Position numbers and translations under genes: made by a program. The notes beneath the pieces were generated by a model. That model was not told the origin of the DNA. It did not search any database and worked only from the letters and a program-made list of their open reading frames with translations. Of a stretch of 64,000 bases of DNA, positions 30,201 to 44,200 are shown in pieces. Source of the stretch: Tethya wilhelma (taxonomy: Eukaryota > Porifera > Demospongiae > Tethyida > Tethyidae); contig CAXIPT010000005.1 of NCBI GenBank assembly GCA_964030475.1, forward strand, positions 1,334,741-1,398,740, read 5' to 3'. Position 1 is the first letter of the stretch; each line of letters opens with the position of its first letter.

Positions 30201-33200
30201 AGAGATGGGTCTGAACCTGATAGACAAGCTACACCAGCTGGACAAGGATTGCACATCAGTGTAGCACCTGAACTTTGATAACCAAATGTACACTTCTCTG
30301 GGAGAGCCTATGACAAAAGTGAACAACATAGTCAATAAAATAGGTGAATTCATTTCACAACTGTACTTCTCACATCAGCAGTTTGACATTGGAATCCTGG
30401 AGGACATGATGTACACTCTGATGAACCTTCAAGGCTAAAGGAGCCTGCTGGGCATGCCTCTGGAATGAGACTATACAATGGAAGAATGGACACATCGACA
30501 ATCTTTTGAAACAGTCATAAAATTCACACGTACACGTACACACACACACACACACACACATGCATGCACACACATATATACACACACACACACATGCGGT
30601 ATGCATACCTTGGATGAGAGCAAAAATATCCAGGTGGACAATTCACACATTGTGTGGCTCCACCCTCTCCATTTGTATGCTGTCCTTGTTGACAAGCAAT
30701 GGGAACGATGAAAGGTAGTGGACAGGCTTGTCCTGGAAGACACTCTTCACAATCAGCCTGTCCTAACAAAGAGTAATGACCTACAGGACAGACTTCTTTT
30801 CGTTCGAGTGTGCAGTTGAAACCAGCAGGACACAGGTGACAGAGTGCATCACCCTATGGTACATAGAATAAGTATACACATGATGGGTAGTATTAGATGT
30901 ACAATTATGCATTTACTTACTTGACTGCTATAGTATCCATCAGAGCATTGTATGGGAAGCCGAGTTGGGTCAACACAGCTAAAACCAGCAGGACACAACA
31001 CACACTGGACAGTATAGTAAAGAGAGATAAACACTATTGTCAAGCTAATTGGCTCACATATGTACAAAATCAAAAAAAAATTACAGAATTTGAGGCTTTC
31101 GGTGAATACTCTTCTGGTTGGCAAGGTATCGGAGCAATGGTTCTGTCTTGACAGCTGTATCCAGCTGGGCATGGCTCACAGTTAGCTACCTGTATGGGTT
31201 CAAACAATTAGGAACTGAATGCAGTAGTAAACTTTGACCTATCATGAACCTCATGCATTCATACACTGTCACCATGCTATTGTCTACATTCAATGTGAAT
31301 TCAATTTTAATGAAAAAAGGTCATAATTATATAAATCATTATTAAGTCTGTAGATGCAGTATACTACCATAAGCATTAAAGGGTTTGGATTGTTTAATTT
31401 TAATTCCTTCATCTATGTCGTCTCCTTCTGGAGGTACGCTAAAGTACGTGTCATCATCTTCCTGCTTTTGCTGACAGAACATATTTTTCCATGGACTTGG
31501 ATGGAGAAAGAAAGCAAATGGAGGCATCAAACGAAACATATTTCTTACAACACTATAAAACAGCCATAACCAGTGTGGTAAACATTTGCTTCTAGTAGCA
31601 CTCACAGTGAAGTATATTCGAAGTGCAATCACTAATGCACAGAGTAGATCATACACAAAAGCAAGTATCAGTACAATGAGCATTTCTTTTACTCCTTTCT
31701 TGTACTGTCTTTGAGCAAGTCCTCTCATTCCAAATGCTCCTTTGCACAAGATCACAACAATGATGAGCAATCCAATAGAAACAAATGCAACCATAGCAAG
31801 CAATGGGATAAAACAGATGGAAAACATGAAGGCTAATCCTAACGTGTTGTCATGACCACAATCAGTCTTTGTTGGCTTAATCCAACACCGCATTCCTGAG
31901 AGCCCATACATGTCTTTCACAAACGGCGGCCAGCAATAACCTAATGGAAGCAATACAATCAATGAAATGCCAAGAGCTTCACACTTAGTGAAAGAATTAC
32001 ATTTGCCTGGTTCAGAATCTGCTTGGAGTTCTGGAGTGTTTCTCCCAATCTGGACGCTGTAGATTCTCCAAGCAAGTTTTAGAAGATACATGATGATCCA
32101 AACAATGACTAGTTCATAAGCACAGATATATACCATTTCCAGAAACCCCAAAACAGCACAGACATGTTCCCAGCCTTTCTTTACAGCTACAGCACCTCCA
32201 TCATTGTGTACTGGGATTTTCTTGATAAAGTCTATAAAACACTGACACAGATTTACACTCATAAAATAGATGACAAGACGAAACACAAATCTTCTGTAGC
32301 TTCTCGAGATGATTATCAACAGGATCACTAAGATGCTAGCTGCAGCTCCAACAGAGGCAATGACAATTTCTGTGGTTTGTACACCATTCAATTGTTCCTT
32401 TGAACACTTGTAACAGCTGCCATTACTAATATTTGATGAGGTTGCAAAGTCTGACCAAGCTCCAAGAATATCCAAAGCCATAACATTAATTTTACAGTAG
32501 AAAATTCAAAGATAGTCACAATATACTCCTATTTACAGCACACTCTGCTGGATTCCACAGGAAATGTGATGTTTATACTGGAAATTTATGTATGATTCAG
32601 GACTACTGTGATTCTTAATCACTAAATCACTATCAGTACTGATTTTATCATCAAAGTTAACAATACTTGTTGCTAAACTCTATATGAACCTTCACATGTA
32701 AGTATGTAAGATGCATATTATAATACTATACTATGTGAAAGTTCATAAACCGCTATTATCAGACAATGCAGTAATGAAACTATCATTAACAATACTTGTA
32801 TTAACAGAGTACAATAATTATATTTCCGTGATGTGAAAAATATCAACGTCTATACAACTAAATTGAAGTTGGTAGCACACTATCATAGCTAGGAAACTTC
32901 CTTCCCCTAATAGTTATACCTACTGGTATATCAGAATCCTCTGGAGGTACACTAAAATAGGTTTCAGTTTCATCTCGGTTTTTTCTCTGACAGATCAAGT
33001 TCTTCCATACATTAGGATGTAACAGCACAGCAAGAGGCGGTATTAACAGTCGTGCATCACCAAAAGAATGGACTATCCATGGCCAAAGGGGATGGGAGCC
33101 AGAATGACTTTCTTTATGTTTTGTACTTATCAAATAATACATGTGAAAAGAGATATGAAAGAGATAAATCAGGACGAATAGAATCGCAAAGAAGAATACC

Positions 33201-35207
33201 ACGATCATTTCTCTTGTTCCGTGTTGGTACTGACGACGAACCAAGCCCAATTTCTTGCGAGATTGTTTACATAAAAAGCCAATAATAATGAGAATACTCA
33301 CAGAGCAAAACAATAGGACACTCGACATGGGGCCATAAAACAGGGCAGAACGAAGGATGACTCCAATGGTATATTCGTTATGGCAATTGCCATTAACAAG
33401 CTTGATCCAACACGTCATTCCTGACATTCCATACATGCCAAATACAAATGGGACCCAATTAATTGCCGGAGGTAACAGAATAAGCACAACTAACATGATT
33501 CGTTCACATCTCGACATTGGTTGATGACTGTGTTGACTTTCAGGAGCAGACTCTTGCATAGCACCACCTTGTATCTTGTGTAGAGTCCACACAATCTTTA
33601 GCAAGTAGAATGTAATCCACAGAATTGCCAATAATTCCATCCACAGTCCAATTTGATCCAGAAACCCAATCACTGCACAAGCATCCTCCCATCCAGATCC
33701 GTTGCGTACCATTGTAATCGAACTGACTTGGTAAAGCGGCACATGATCAACAGTGATACAGAGAGTACGGAATAAGTTTATCGACATGAAGTAAATCACA
33801 AGCCGGTAGACAAAAAATTTGTAGCCTTTACACACCAGCAGTAGAAACAACACAATACTGGAAGCAACTGCTCCAACAGGGACTATAGTGAGTCTTGAAA
33901 CTATGAAAGCCTGTACATCTTCTTGAGAAAAATTGAAACAACTCACTGAATTGTTAGACTCCATCTTGGCATTGTTTTAGTTCAAATGCACCTGAGGTGG
34001 GAGTGTAGCAACATTATAATTATGCCAACTGTTTGTGACAGCTGGCAACCTTTACCACAACTGAAGTGTTTATTAGACATGGCTATTTACTCACTATATC
34101 AACACTGATTTTATTATGTCTGATAATACTTTGACCTACATAGTGTTCTCATGTGATTACAATCGGATTACAATTAGACAATTGACAGCAATTTCCCACC
34201 CACTTTCTTCAAAACAGTGTATGCCTTACTCTAACTTATCCGTGAATGGATTTAAACTTCACTCTTACGACAATAATATTATAGCACAATACATATTCTT
34301 CGTCATATAAATAAATACAAATGACTAGCTGTTCATTACTTTGTAGTTGACAGCACACTACCATAGCTATTAATAAAGCTTTTTCCCCTAACAGTATAAC
34401 CCTCAGCGATATCAGAATCCTCTGGAGGTACACTAAACCAGGTTTCGGTTTCATACTTCTGTCTATTTCGACAGATCAAATTCTTCCAAACATTGGGGTG
34501 TACCAACACAGCAAGAGGTGGCAGTAATACACGACATGGATCACCAATGGCATGCGCTATCCAGAGGCCAGAAGAACCATCACCATCCTTTTTCGTACTC
34601 ACTGCAGTGTAGATTCGATTGGCTAGAAGCAAGAAGCAAAGTACATTGTATAGCAGTGGAAATAATAGGACAATCAACATCTCTTTCATTCCACGTCTGT
34701 ACTTCAGACGAGCCATGCCCAGCTTCTTGATGGAGCCTTTGCAAAGGAAGATGACAATGACAAGAATGCTCAGAATGCAGAAAAAAATGAAAGGCACCAT
34801 ATGCATGGTGCACAACCCTCGGCGTATATACACTGTGATAAATGCATGCAGACTGTACTGTGCATGGGCGTGGCTACTAAGGCAACGTCGCGATCATAAT
34901 ACTATCACAAGCTATCTTGCTGCAGAGTTTGCAAAACACAAGCGCTTGGACTAGAAATACTCTGTTACGTCTAAACATTTATACTAGAGTCGGTGTCGCT
35001 ATCTCAGACTTCCAGTAGCTATAGTGGGTGGGGCCACGTAGCCAAAATGGCCGCCCGAGCGATGGCTCGGACTGAAAATCCTGGCATAGCTCAAGAACTA
35101 TAAGCTTTTAGCTTCTGATACACATATTTTTTTTAGATGAACATCAGTACTCCATGCCTATGTCCTTAATTTTCAGAGTAGACCTGCTGTTCTTCAGATT
35201 AAGAGTG

Positions 35208-35256
<49 letters not shown>

Positions 35257-38200
35257 AAAACGACTACTATAACCCTTTCGGCGTGTTTCACACGCCGAGG
35301 GTTAATGACCACCATCAGCGGACCGTAAAAGAGAGAGAATTGAAGCGTGAGCCCAGTAGTAAAGTCGTGCCGGCAGTTGTCTCTGGTGAGCTTGATCCAA
35401 CACCACAGTCCAGACATACCGTACATGCCAAACACAAATGGGATCCAGTTGAATGTTAGGGGGAAGATAAAGACTACAATTAGTCCAAATAGCTCAGCCC
35501 TTGTGAACGGTTGACCCTTGGTTTGCTGATCATTTTCTTCAGCTTCATGTTGCACATTACTATTTTGAATTTTGTGGACATTCCAGATGAGCTTCAACAG
35601 ATAGGTAGTGATCCAGAGGATTGATAACATGCCCATCCAAAGTGCAATTTGGTCCAGGAATCCAAAAACAGTACACACGTCTTTCCATCCCTTTCGTATC
35701 CTCGCAATCGAGTGAACTTGGTGAACAGGCAAGACTTCGACGATAAAAGTAAGAGCTTGAAACAAGGTTATGATCATGAAGTAGATCACAAGCCTATAAA
35801 TGAAAAACTTGTAGCCTTTAGAGGCCAGTATGAAAAGTATCACAAGAGCACAAGCAACCACTCCCAGTGAGGCGAGAGTGAGTTTGGAAATTACCACACT
35901 TTCCACCAGTTTGTGTGTAAAGTTGAAACAGCTCAAATCACTTCCATTCATGTTGGTCAGCAGATAGGCTCTCTTCACTCTCCCTAAGTACACAATAACT
36001 GGAATTATTGTTGAAAGTTCAAAATACTTCATTAATGGGTGAGGGAATCCCCAAAGTTACTCTAAAATGACATTATCATAGTGTAACGAACATATATAAA
36101 CCTTAACATCTATTGTATTGTGTGCCTCCCACTTGTCTGTGTTGTGCATTTCCTGTGCTATTGTGTAAGGGCTGCAGTCCTCCATAAATAGCTGCCTGAC
36201 CTTTGAGTTTGAAGATCATTCTGACTATACCATTCCCTGGATAAGTACTACCCACGCAACTACGTTACAATAAGTTGATTCACACTAGAACCATATTTTA
36301 ACTATAACTCTCCAGATTCAGAATTGCAGCAACGACAAATCTCTGCTAAGTTAGAAGCAGCCATGAAGAAGCAACTTTTTGACTTCACAATTAAATATGG
36401 ACAAAATGAGTACATGAAAATATAAAACACAAATGCAAAACAAACTATTCAGTTGTACGTCGGTTGTAAAATACTACCATAACTGCTTCCAAAAGGGCTC
36501 GATCCTCTTATGACTATTCCACTGTTTATATCATCGTCCTCAGGAGGCACACTGAAATGAGTATCATCGTCTCTCACCTTCTTGTGGCAGAACATGCTCT
36601 TCCACACATTAGGATGAACAAGGAAGGAAAATGGCGGCATTAAAACATAGAGAGCGTCGACTATCGCATCCAACAACCACAGCCAGTAAAGAGGCTTCTT
36701 ACCATGTGAAGCACTGGCTGTTGAATATATCCGATTTACGACAAGAAGAGCTAGTAGAAAGCTGTACACAAATGGAAAGATGAGCACAATCGCCATTTCT
36801 CTCACTCCACGTTTGTACTGTCTTTGAACAATTCCAATCAGTTGAAAAGTTCCTGCACACAAAAAGAAGACTATGACCAATAAACTGATGTAGGTGAACA
36901 CCACTAGGCACAGGAATGGGCCAAATTGAATGGAGAACATGAGTGCTAGTCCTAGTGAATAGTCATGACCACAACTGTGTTTAGTAGGTCTAATCCAGCA
37001 CCACAGTCCTGACAACCCATACATATCCCACACAAAAGGTATCCAGCTGTAAGCCACAGAGAGAAAAATTATCAAAAAGAGACCAAACAGTTCCAAACGC
37101 GAGACCAAATTGCCTTGCTGTCCACCATTTCTTTCGTGATTTGACAACCCTCGGCCAGTTTGTGCTTTGTAAATGGACCAGGTGAGTCTCAGTAGGTACA
37201 GAACTATCCATAGGATGACCACGTTGACGGCACACAGAGCCACTTGGTCGAGGAATCCAAACACAGAACAGGCACTCTCCCACCCTTTTCTCACGGCTAC
37301 CACATCTCCATTGTGATGTACTGGAATGATTTTGAGTATGTTGGCAAGTGCTTGTAAGAGATTGACACTCATAAAGTAGACCACCAGGCGAAAGACAAAC
37401 CTCTTGTAACTCTTTGAGATGGCAATCAGCAGGAGGACCACGACACTAGCCACAGCTCCTAGAGAAGCAACAACTAGTTTGGAGGTCTGAATGATTTCCA
37501 CTTCTTCTTGGGTGAAGCTGTGACAACTGTCATTGCCATGAGAGGCACTTCCTTCACTGACATCCTCTAAACTTAGTACACCCAACATACTTGATTAAAC
37601 TGTTCTAGAACAATTCTCAAGTCTGCTCAGTTATTCTCATACAAAGGTCACTCTGTACATGGGTGGAGCTAATTGTTTGATCTTAATTATTATAACCTGG
37701 CTCTCCTGATATGAACTTGAGTGTCTCGCAGTTCAAGCAAACAACCGACAATAGTATAGGTTATATCAAGACAAGAACCAACAATACTAATACAAAATTC
37801 AATCTCTAACTAATCATGTTACAGATTCTTTACACAATAGGCCAATATGATGTAGCTACTGGAATGACTTTGTGTATGTTAGCAAATGCTTGCAAGAGAT
37901 TGAGATAACTAGCAATCAGCAGGAGGACCATGACACTAGTAGAGAAGCAACAACTAGTTTTGGTGATCTGAATAATTTTGGGAGAAGCTGTGACAACTGA
38001 CATTGTCATGAGTAGCACTACCTTCATTGACATCCTCTAAACTTAGTACACTTAACATACTTCATTATCAAAACTGTTCAAAACAGTTGACAAGTCTGCT
38101 CCTGGCAGTTAATCCCATACAAAGGTCACTCTATACATGGGTTATAACCTAGCTGATATTGAACTTGAGTGTCTCACAACTTGCAGTTTCAGCAAGCAAT

Positions 38201-41200
38201 GGACAGTTATAGATCATAGCAAGCAGGACAAGAAACAACATTAACAATCTCTGACTGTCATAACTACTCACAATATCAGTATTTTTTTTTACAGGAAACA
38301 GATTAAACCACAAGTTGTTAATTGTATGTTATAATGTTTCAGGTTCAGCACACAATATCAATTAAACAATACTGTTAATCTTGAGCTACACAGCAGCTGG
38401 TAGCACACTGCCATAGTTACTAACAAACTTTTTACCCGTAATGCGTATACCCTCTGGTATATCAGAATCCTCTGGAGGTACACTGAAATAGGTTTCAGTT
38501 TCATCTTTCTTTCTTTTACGACAGATCAAGTTCTTCCATACATTAGGATGTAGCAGCACAGCAAGAGGCGGAAGCACTACACGAACATCGCCAACAGCAT
38601 GTACTACCCAAAGCAAGTGTGGTCCTTTTTCCTTATGTTTTGTGCTTATGGCATAGTAGATTCGACTAGAAAGTACTAAGAAACAAAGTAGGATATAAAG
38701 AATAGGGAAAAAGAATACGATTATCATTTCTCTTGTACCATGTTGGTACTGACGACGAACCAAGCCCCATTTCTTACGAGATTCTTTGCACAAAACAATG
38801 ATAATGAAGAAAATACTTGCAGAGCAAAACAGTATCACACCCAAGAGGGGGGTGTGATACAGGGAGAACTGAAGGATGAGTCCAATGTTGAAGTTATTGT
38901 GGCAATTGCCATTAGTGAGTTTGATCCAACACCACAGTCCAGATTTACCATACATGCCATATTTAAATGGGATCCAAGTGAATGTCAGAGGAAACACAAT
39001 AACCATTGCTACTCCAAGTAATTCATGTTTTGAGACTGATTGATGGCTATGTTGATCTTCCCGATCAGGCTGCTGTATATGACCACCTTGTATCTTGTGT
39101 ATAGTCCACACAATCTTTAGCAGGTAGAATGTAATCCACAGAATTGCCAATAATTCCATCCACAATCCAATTTGACCTAGAAACCCAATCACTGAGCAAG
39201 CATCTTCCCATCCTTCTCTTACTGTTGCAATGGAATTCACTTGGTGAATTGGCAAAGCATCAATGATGGCAAACAACTCATATTATTGGTCTCCATCTTG
39301 ACACTGATTCAAATGTAGCTCAGAGGTGGGAATGCATGTGACTAAAACTTGATAACTAATTACATGACCACAAACCTCAGTGGCTTACATGTACTAGCTA
39401 GGGCTTCCTCGTTTAGTGCCAACCCATTAACATAAATTATTGATCTATACTATTGTTCTAAGCCACTCCCTTGGCCAGGGCATATTTGCGTATAAAATAT
39501 ATACTTTTGTTTTGAGTATACATAAGTACAGCTATATAAATAGAGCATTAACTTTTATTGCCATTAATAGTTAACTTGCTTTTTCTAACAATCAAAATAG
39601 ATCATTTAAAGTCACTAAACAATAGCAATGAGTCACATAGCAGCAGGCATCACACTACCATAACTACTAGTAAACTTTTGTCCTTTAATATCCATACCAT
39701 CTACATCAGAGTCTTGTCGAGACACACTAAAATAGGTTTCAGTTTCATCTCTCAGTTTCCTGTTCCGACAGATCAGGTTCTTCCATACATTAGGATGTAG
39801 TAACACAGCAAGAGGTGGAAGTAATACACGACCATCTCCAACAGCATGCAATACCCACAGAGGGTAAGAACCAGTGCCACTGTGTTTTGTGCTTATGGCA
39901 GAGTAGATGCGATTAGCAAGGAGCAAGAAACAGAGCAGGAAGTAGAAGAGAGGGAAGAGGAGTACAATCACCATTGACGACGAACCAGACCCCACTTGTT
40001 GAGAGCACTCTTGCACAAGAAGAGAGAAACAATGAGAATGCCAAGGAAGCAGAAGAATATGACTACCATGAGGGGGCCGTAGAAGAGGGAAAATTGAAGG
40101 GAGAGGCCAATGGTGAAGTGAGTATAGCAATTTCCATCAGTGAGCTTGATCCAACACCACAGTCCGGACATACCGTACATATCAAACAGAAATGGGATCC
40201 AGTTGAATGTCAAAGGGAGAACCAGAATCACTGCTAGTCCTAGCAGCTCACTCTTCGAGACAGGCTGACTTGGAAGACCAGATTGATCCTCTTCTGGAGG
40301 AAGCCGTTCCATGTTACCAGTCTGAATCTTGTACAGGTTCCATGTTATCCTTAGCAGGTAAAGAGTGATCCAAACAATAATCAATAATTCCATCCAGAGT
40401 CCAATTTGATCGAGAAACCCAAACGCTGTACACACACCTTCCCAACCCTTTCTTACTGTTGCAATTGAATCTTCTTGGTGAACAGGCAAAACTTCGCCAA
40501 TAAAAATGAGAGCTTGAAAGAAGGATATCAACATAAAGTAGATCACAAGTCGATACACAAACAGCTTGTAACCTTTAGAGATTAGAATGAGAACTACTAC
40601 AAGAGTAGAAGCTAGAGCTGCTAGAGACACCAGAGTGAGTTTAGAGATGATGGTTGCCTCAGCTAGTCCGTGAGAAAAATTGAAACAACTCAGATTATCA
40701 GCATTCATGCTTTCACAGTGCTCACTTGACAAGTTTTACAAGTTGTGTTCATGTGACTGACTAGTTAGTGGGTTTCACTGTCATATGCAGTCTTCATGAA
40801 ATTTAAACTAAGATGGAATTCAATGGCTGCAGGGAATGCACCTTATAGATGCCACCACTTAACCACTATAGTCATGCTTTTAAGTCAATACACACACATT
40901 GGATTGGCTATTCAACTGAGTGGAACAAGCAGAATGTTAGTGTTAGAGTAAGAACATATTGTAATTTACTGTGTAACCATGCAACCACTCTTTCACTATA
41001 AAATCAAGCAATGGCAGCAAAAACTGTGCAATGTTGGCCTATATACAAATGGGAATATATCAACATGTATACATGTATATACAGAACTATTTCTCTACAG
41101 GTTTATGTGTTGGAAACACACTCTTATAGCTACTGGCAGAATATAATGAACATCTTCTGTTTACAGTTAACTTATCAATACGAAACCAAACTATAGTCAA

Positions 41201-44200
41201 AACAATAATATTATAATGCTTATACAGCATTTATATTACCATGGCAGACTCTAACAATAGAATGACGTATAACTGTTACAAACTCTGCACACATGTATGA
41301 CAAACAATGTAATCCTTAGTCAATACTACATATTGAACTACATTACAGCTGGTAGCACACTATTGTAGTTATTGACAAACTTTTTACCCGTAATATGTAT
41401 ACCCTCAGGTATATCAGAATCCTCTGGAGGTACACTAAAATAGGTTTCAGTTTCATCTCTGTTTCTTTTTCGACATACCAAGTTCTTCCATACATTAGGG
41501 TGCACAAATACAGCAAGAGGTGGAAGCACTACACGAACATCACCAACAGCATGTACAACCCACGTCCAAATGGGGTGGGATTCTTTTACCTTATGATTTT
41601 TGCTTATGGCATAGTAGACATGGAAAGAAAGCAACAAGAAACAAAGTAGGAGATAAAGGATAGGAAAAAAGAACACAATTGCCATCTCCTTTGCACCATG
41701 TTGGTACTGACGACGAGCCAAGCCTAATTTCTCAACAGATCCCTTGCACAAAAAGACAATGATGATGAAAATACTGGCAGAACAAAATAATACTACAGCC
41801 AAGAGTGGGCCATAGAACAGGGAGTATTGAAGTATGACTCCAATGGTAAAATCCTTATGGCAGTCACCATTAGTGAGCTTAATCCAACACCATAGTTTTG
41901 ACTTACCATACATGCCATATTTAAATGGGATCTAATTGAATGTCAGAGGAAACACAACAACCACAACTACCATGAGTAGTTCACATTTTGAGACTCGCTG
42001 ATGACTATGTTGATCTTCAGGAACAGACTCTTGTATATTGCCACCTTGTATCTTATGCAGGGTCCATATGATTTTTAGCAAGTAGAAAGTAATCCACAAA
42101 ATTGCGATTAATTCCATCCAGAATCCAACTTGTTCCAGAAACCCAATCGCTGTGCAAGTAATTTCCCATCCCTTTCTTGCCATTACAATCGAATTGAGTT
42201 GGTGAATTAGAACACCACTGACAGTGATACAGAGAGTTCGGAATAAATTTATGGACATGAAGTAAATTACAAGCCTGTAGACAAAAAATCTGTAGCCTTT
42301 AGATACCAGCATCAGAATCAACACAATACTGGAAGCAACAGCTCCAAGAGACATTATAGTGATCATATAACCAACAGTAGCTTCAACCACTTCATGAGAA
42401 TAGTTAAAACAACTCAGATTATTAATCTTCATCTTGCCAGTGAACTAATTTGTGGTATAGGCCACTCTGTAAATGGGTGGAGCAATTGCTATTGATTTTA
42501 TGCCTGCTTTAAACAATCATCACAATGCATAGTATTTGAACAATAGTATTAAGTTACATCGCAGCTGGCATCACACTACCATAGCTATTGGCCCACTTTC
42601 GTCCTTTAATAAGCATACCACCTAATATATACATCAGAGTCTTGTTGAGATACATTAAAATAGCTAGGTTTCAGTTTCATCTCTGTTCCTGCTCTGACAG
42701 ATCAAGTTTTTCCAAACATTAGGATGCAGCAACACAGCAAGAGGTGGAAGTAATACACGACCATCTCCAAGACCATCACTTTTCAAGAGATATATACTGG
42801 CATATACATGAAAGCTACAAAAATCTGCATACATCCATGCATCTCATATTAATGCAGAACCTTGTTGGTAAAATAATATTCATGTCCGGCATGACATATT
42901 ATGGCAGCAAGAACTGTGCAATGCTGACCTATATAAAGAATATATCACGATGCATGTACAAAACAATCACAAAGGATATCTACACAGAATTATAATCTTC
43001 CTTTTTCTCCAGAGGTTTATGTGTTGGAAACACACTCTTACTAGCAGGATATGATGAACGTCTGCTCTTAACAGTTAACCTCTCGCCAATGTCAGGATCT
43101 TCACAAGAATAACTTCGCTCGTGTGCATCTGTATCTTCAAAGCCAGGTCTATCTTTCTGATGGAACACAAGATTCTTCCAAGCAAAGGGGTGAAGGAGAA
43201 ATGCCAGAGGAGGTAACAGTACAAGAATTGGTTCGGCAATGGCATGAGCATACCATAATGCAATGACTGGTTTTTCTTCATTTCCTTTGATCTGAATCAC
43301 ATCCACTATTCTATTGGCAACAAGCACCAAACACAAAGTGTTGTAGAATAGAGGGAATACGAGAGTCCAAGCCATTTCTTTTGCTCCACGCTGGTATTGT
43401 TGACTGGCGACTCCCAAACGTTTGAACCATCCTTTGCAAAGAAAGCCAGTAATTACAGCAAGAATAACAAAAATAACAAATATAATTACAATTAAAGGTC
43501 CATAAAAGAGTGCAAACACATAAAACATCCCCAGTGTGTCCACTTTGCAGCCAGTTTCATTATCAGTGATAACAATCCAGCACCACAATCCAGATATTCC
43601 AAACTTGTTGCCCAAAAAAGGGATCGAGCTAAAAACAAAAGGAACGAACACAGTACAAAGGATTCCAAATATCTCAGAACTAGTACACGGGTCTGGTTCA
43701 TGAGAATTTTGCACCGGTGAATTGCCCAAATTGAGCTGGTATAGTCTCCGCATCAGCTTCAAAAGGTAAAACACAATCCAAATGACAATGAAGTTCACAA
43801 TCCAAGAGGTGACAAGATCAAAATATCCAAACATAATGCACAAGTCCTTCCATACAGATCCATTTCTAATCGAGACAGTATCACTATCTTTGTCCAGTTC
43901 GTGGATTTCTAAGGGCAAGATTTGGAGATACTCTACAACAGCTCGAAGGGTGTTGATGATCATCAAATAGAGTACCAGCCGGTATACAAACCTCTTGTAG
44001 CTCTTGGTTGTGACCAGTAAAATGACAGCCACCAAGCTGGCCATGATACCCAGAAAGAGAACAGCATACTTTGCTAGGATTGCTGCTTCAATCTCATCTT
44101 TCAGAAAAAGACTAGAGGTACAATTAGTCACAATGGCCATGCTGTAGGGCCCTCTACTCCGCAGAACTACACAATCTGATAATGCATGCATAAAACCACT

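Larger units (their letters stand above)
27350..30600. repeat. Tandem segmental duplication, about 1.64 kb per copy
   Basis: Copy A is 28,987 to about 30,600 and copy B is 27,350 to 28,986. Offsets between matching exon ends are 1608, 1614, 1635, 1646 and 1637, so introns have diverged by small indels while exon lengths are unchanged. The shared left boundary is the string CATAGTAGTAGTTCCTTG at 27,350 and 28,987. The other boundary lies in the CA/TG microsatellites near 28,916-28,986 and 30,530-30,598. The duplication adds exons 16-20 to the giant gene. Confidence 0.85.
34336..35951 (-). pseudogene. Seven-transmembrane receptor 3, split by an insertion
   Basis: The N-terminal half (ATG 35,951, MNGSDLSCFNFTHK, to GPLMVV near 35,310) has TM1-5, including LWCWIKL. 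The C-terminal half (about 34,805 down to 34,336) resumes at VPFIFFCILSILV with TM5-7, HPNVWKNLICRNR and TWFSVPPEDSDIAEG, ending SYGSVLSTTK. The two halves are in different frames and separated by about 0.5 kb that carries 12-bp inverted termini and a CA microsatellite. In intact paralogues the two parts are contiguous (GPLMVVIFFCFLGIL). The copy is therefore probably dead, unless the insert is spliced out, for which I see no convincing splice pair. Confidence 0.75.

Noticed and set aside
27350..30600. Tandem duplication as pure assembly artefact
   Set aside because: The copies differ by exon substitutions and by intron length (offsets 1608-1646), so they are not one haplotype assembled twice unchanged. 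A haplotype mis-join is not fully excluded.
28736..30711. Open frames rich in Cys-Val or His-Thr across the microsatellites (also 60,509-60,817 and 63,637-63,995)
   Set aside because: They are translations of CA/TG or GA repeats.
24271..31189. A separate gene beginning near 31.2 kb
   Set aside because: There is no start codon with a signal peptide there, and exon 13 begins in mid-module in the phase needed by exon 12. Kept as the main alternative.
36121..36260. Possible LTR remnant between receptors 3 and 4
   Set aside because: It has a promoter-like look but no second copy, no TG..CA ends with a target duplication and no reverse-transcriptase nearby.
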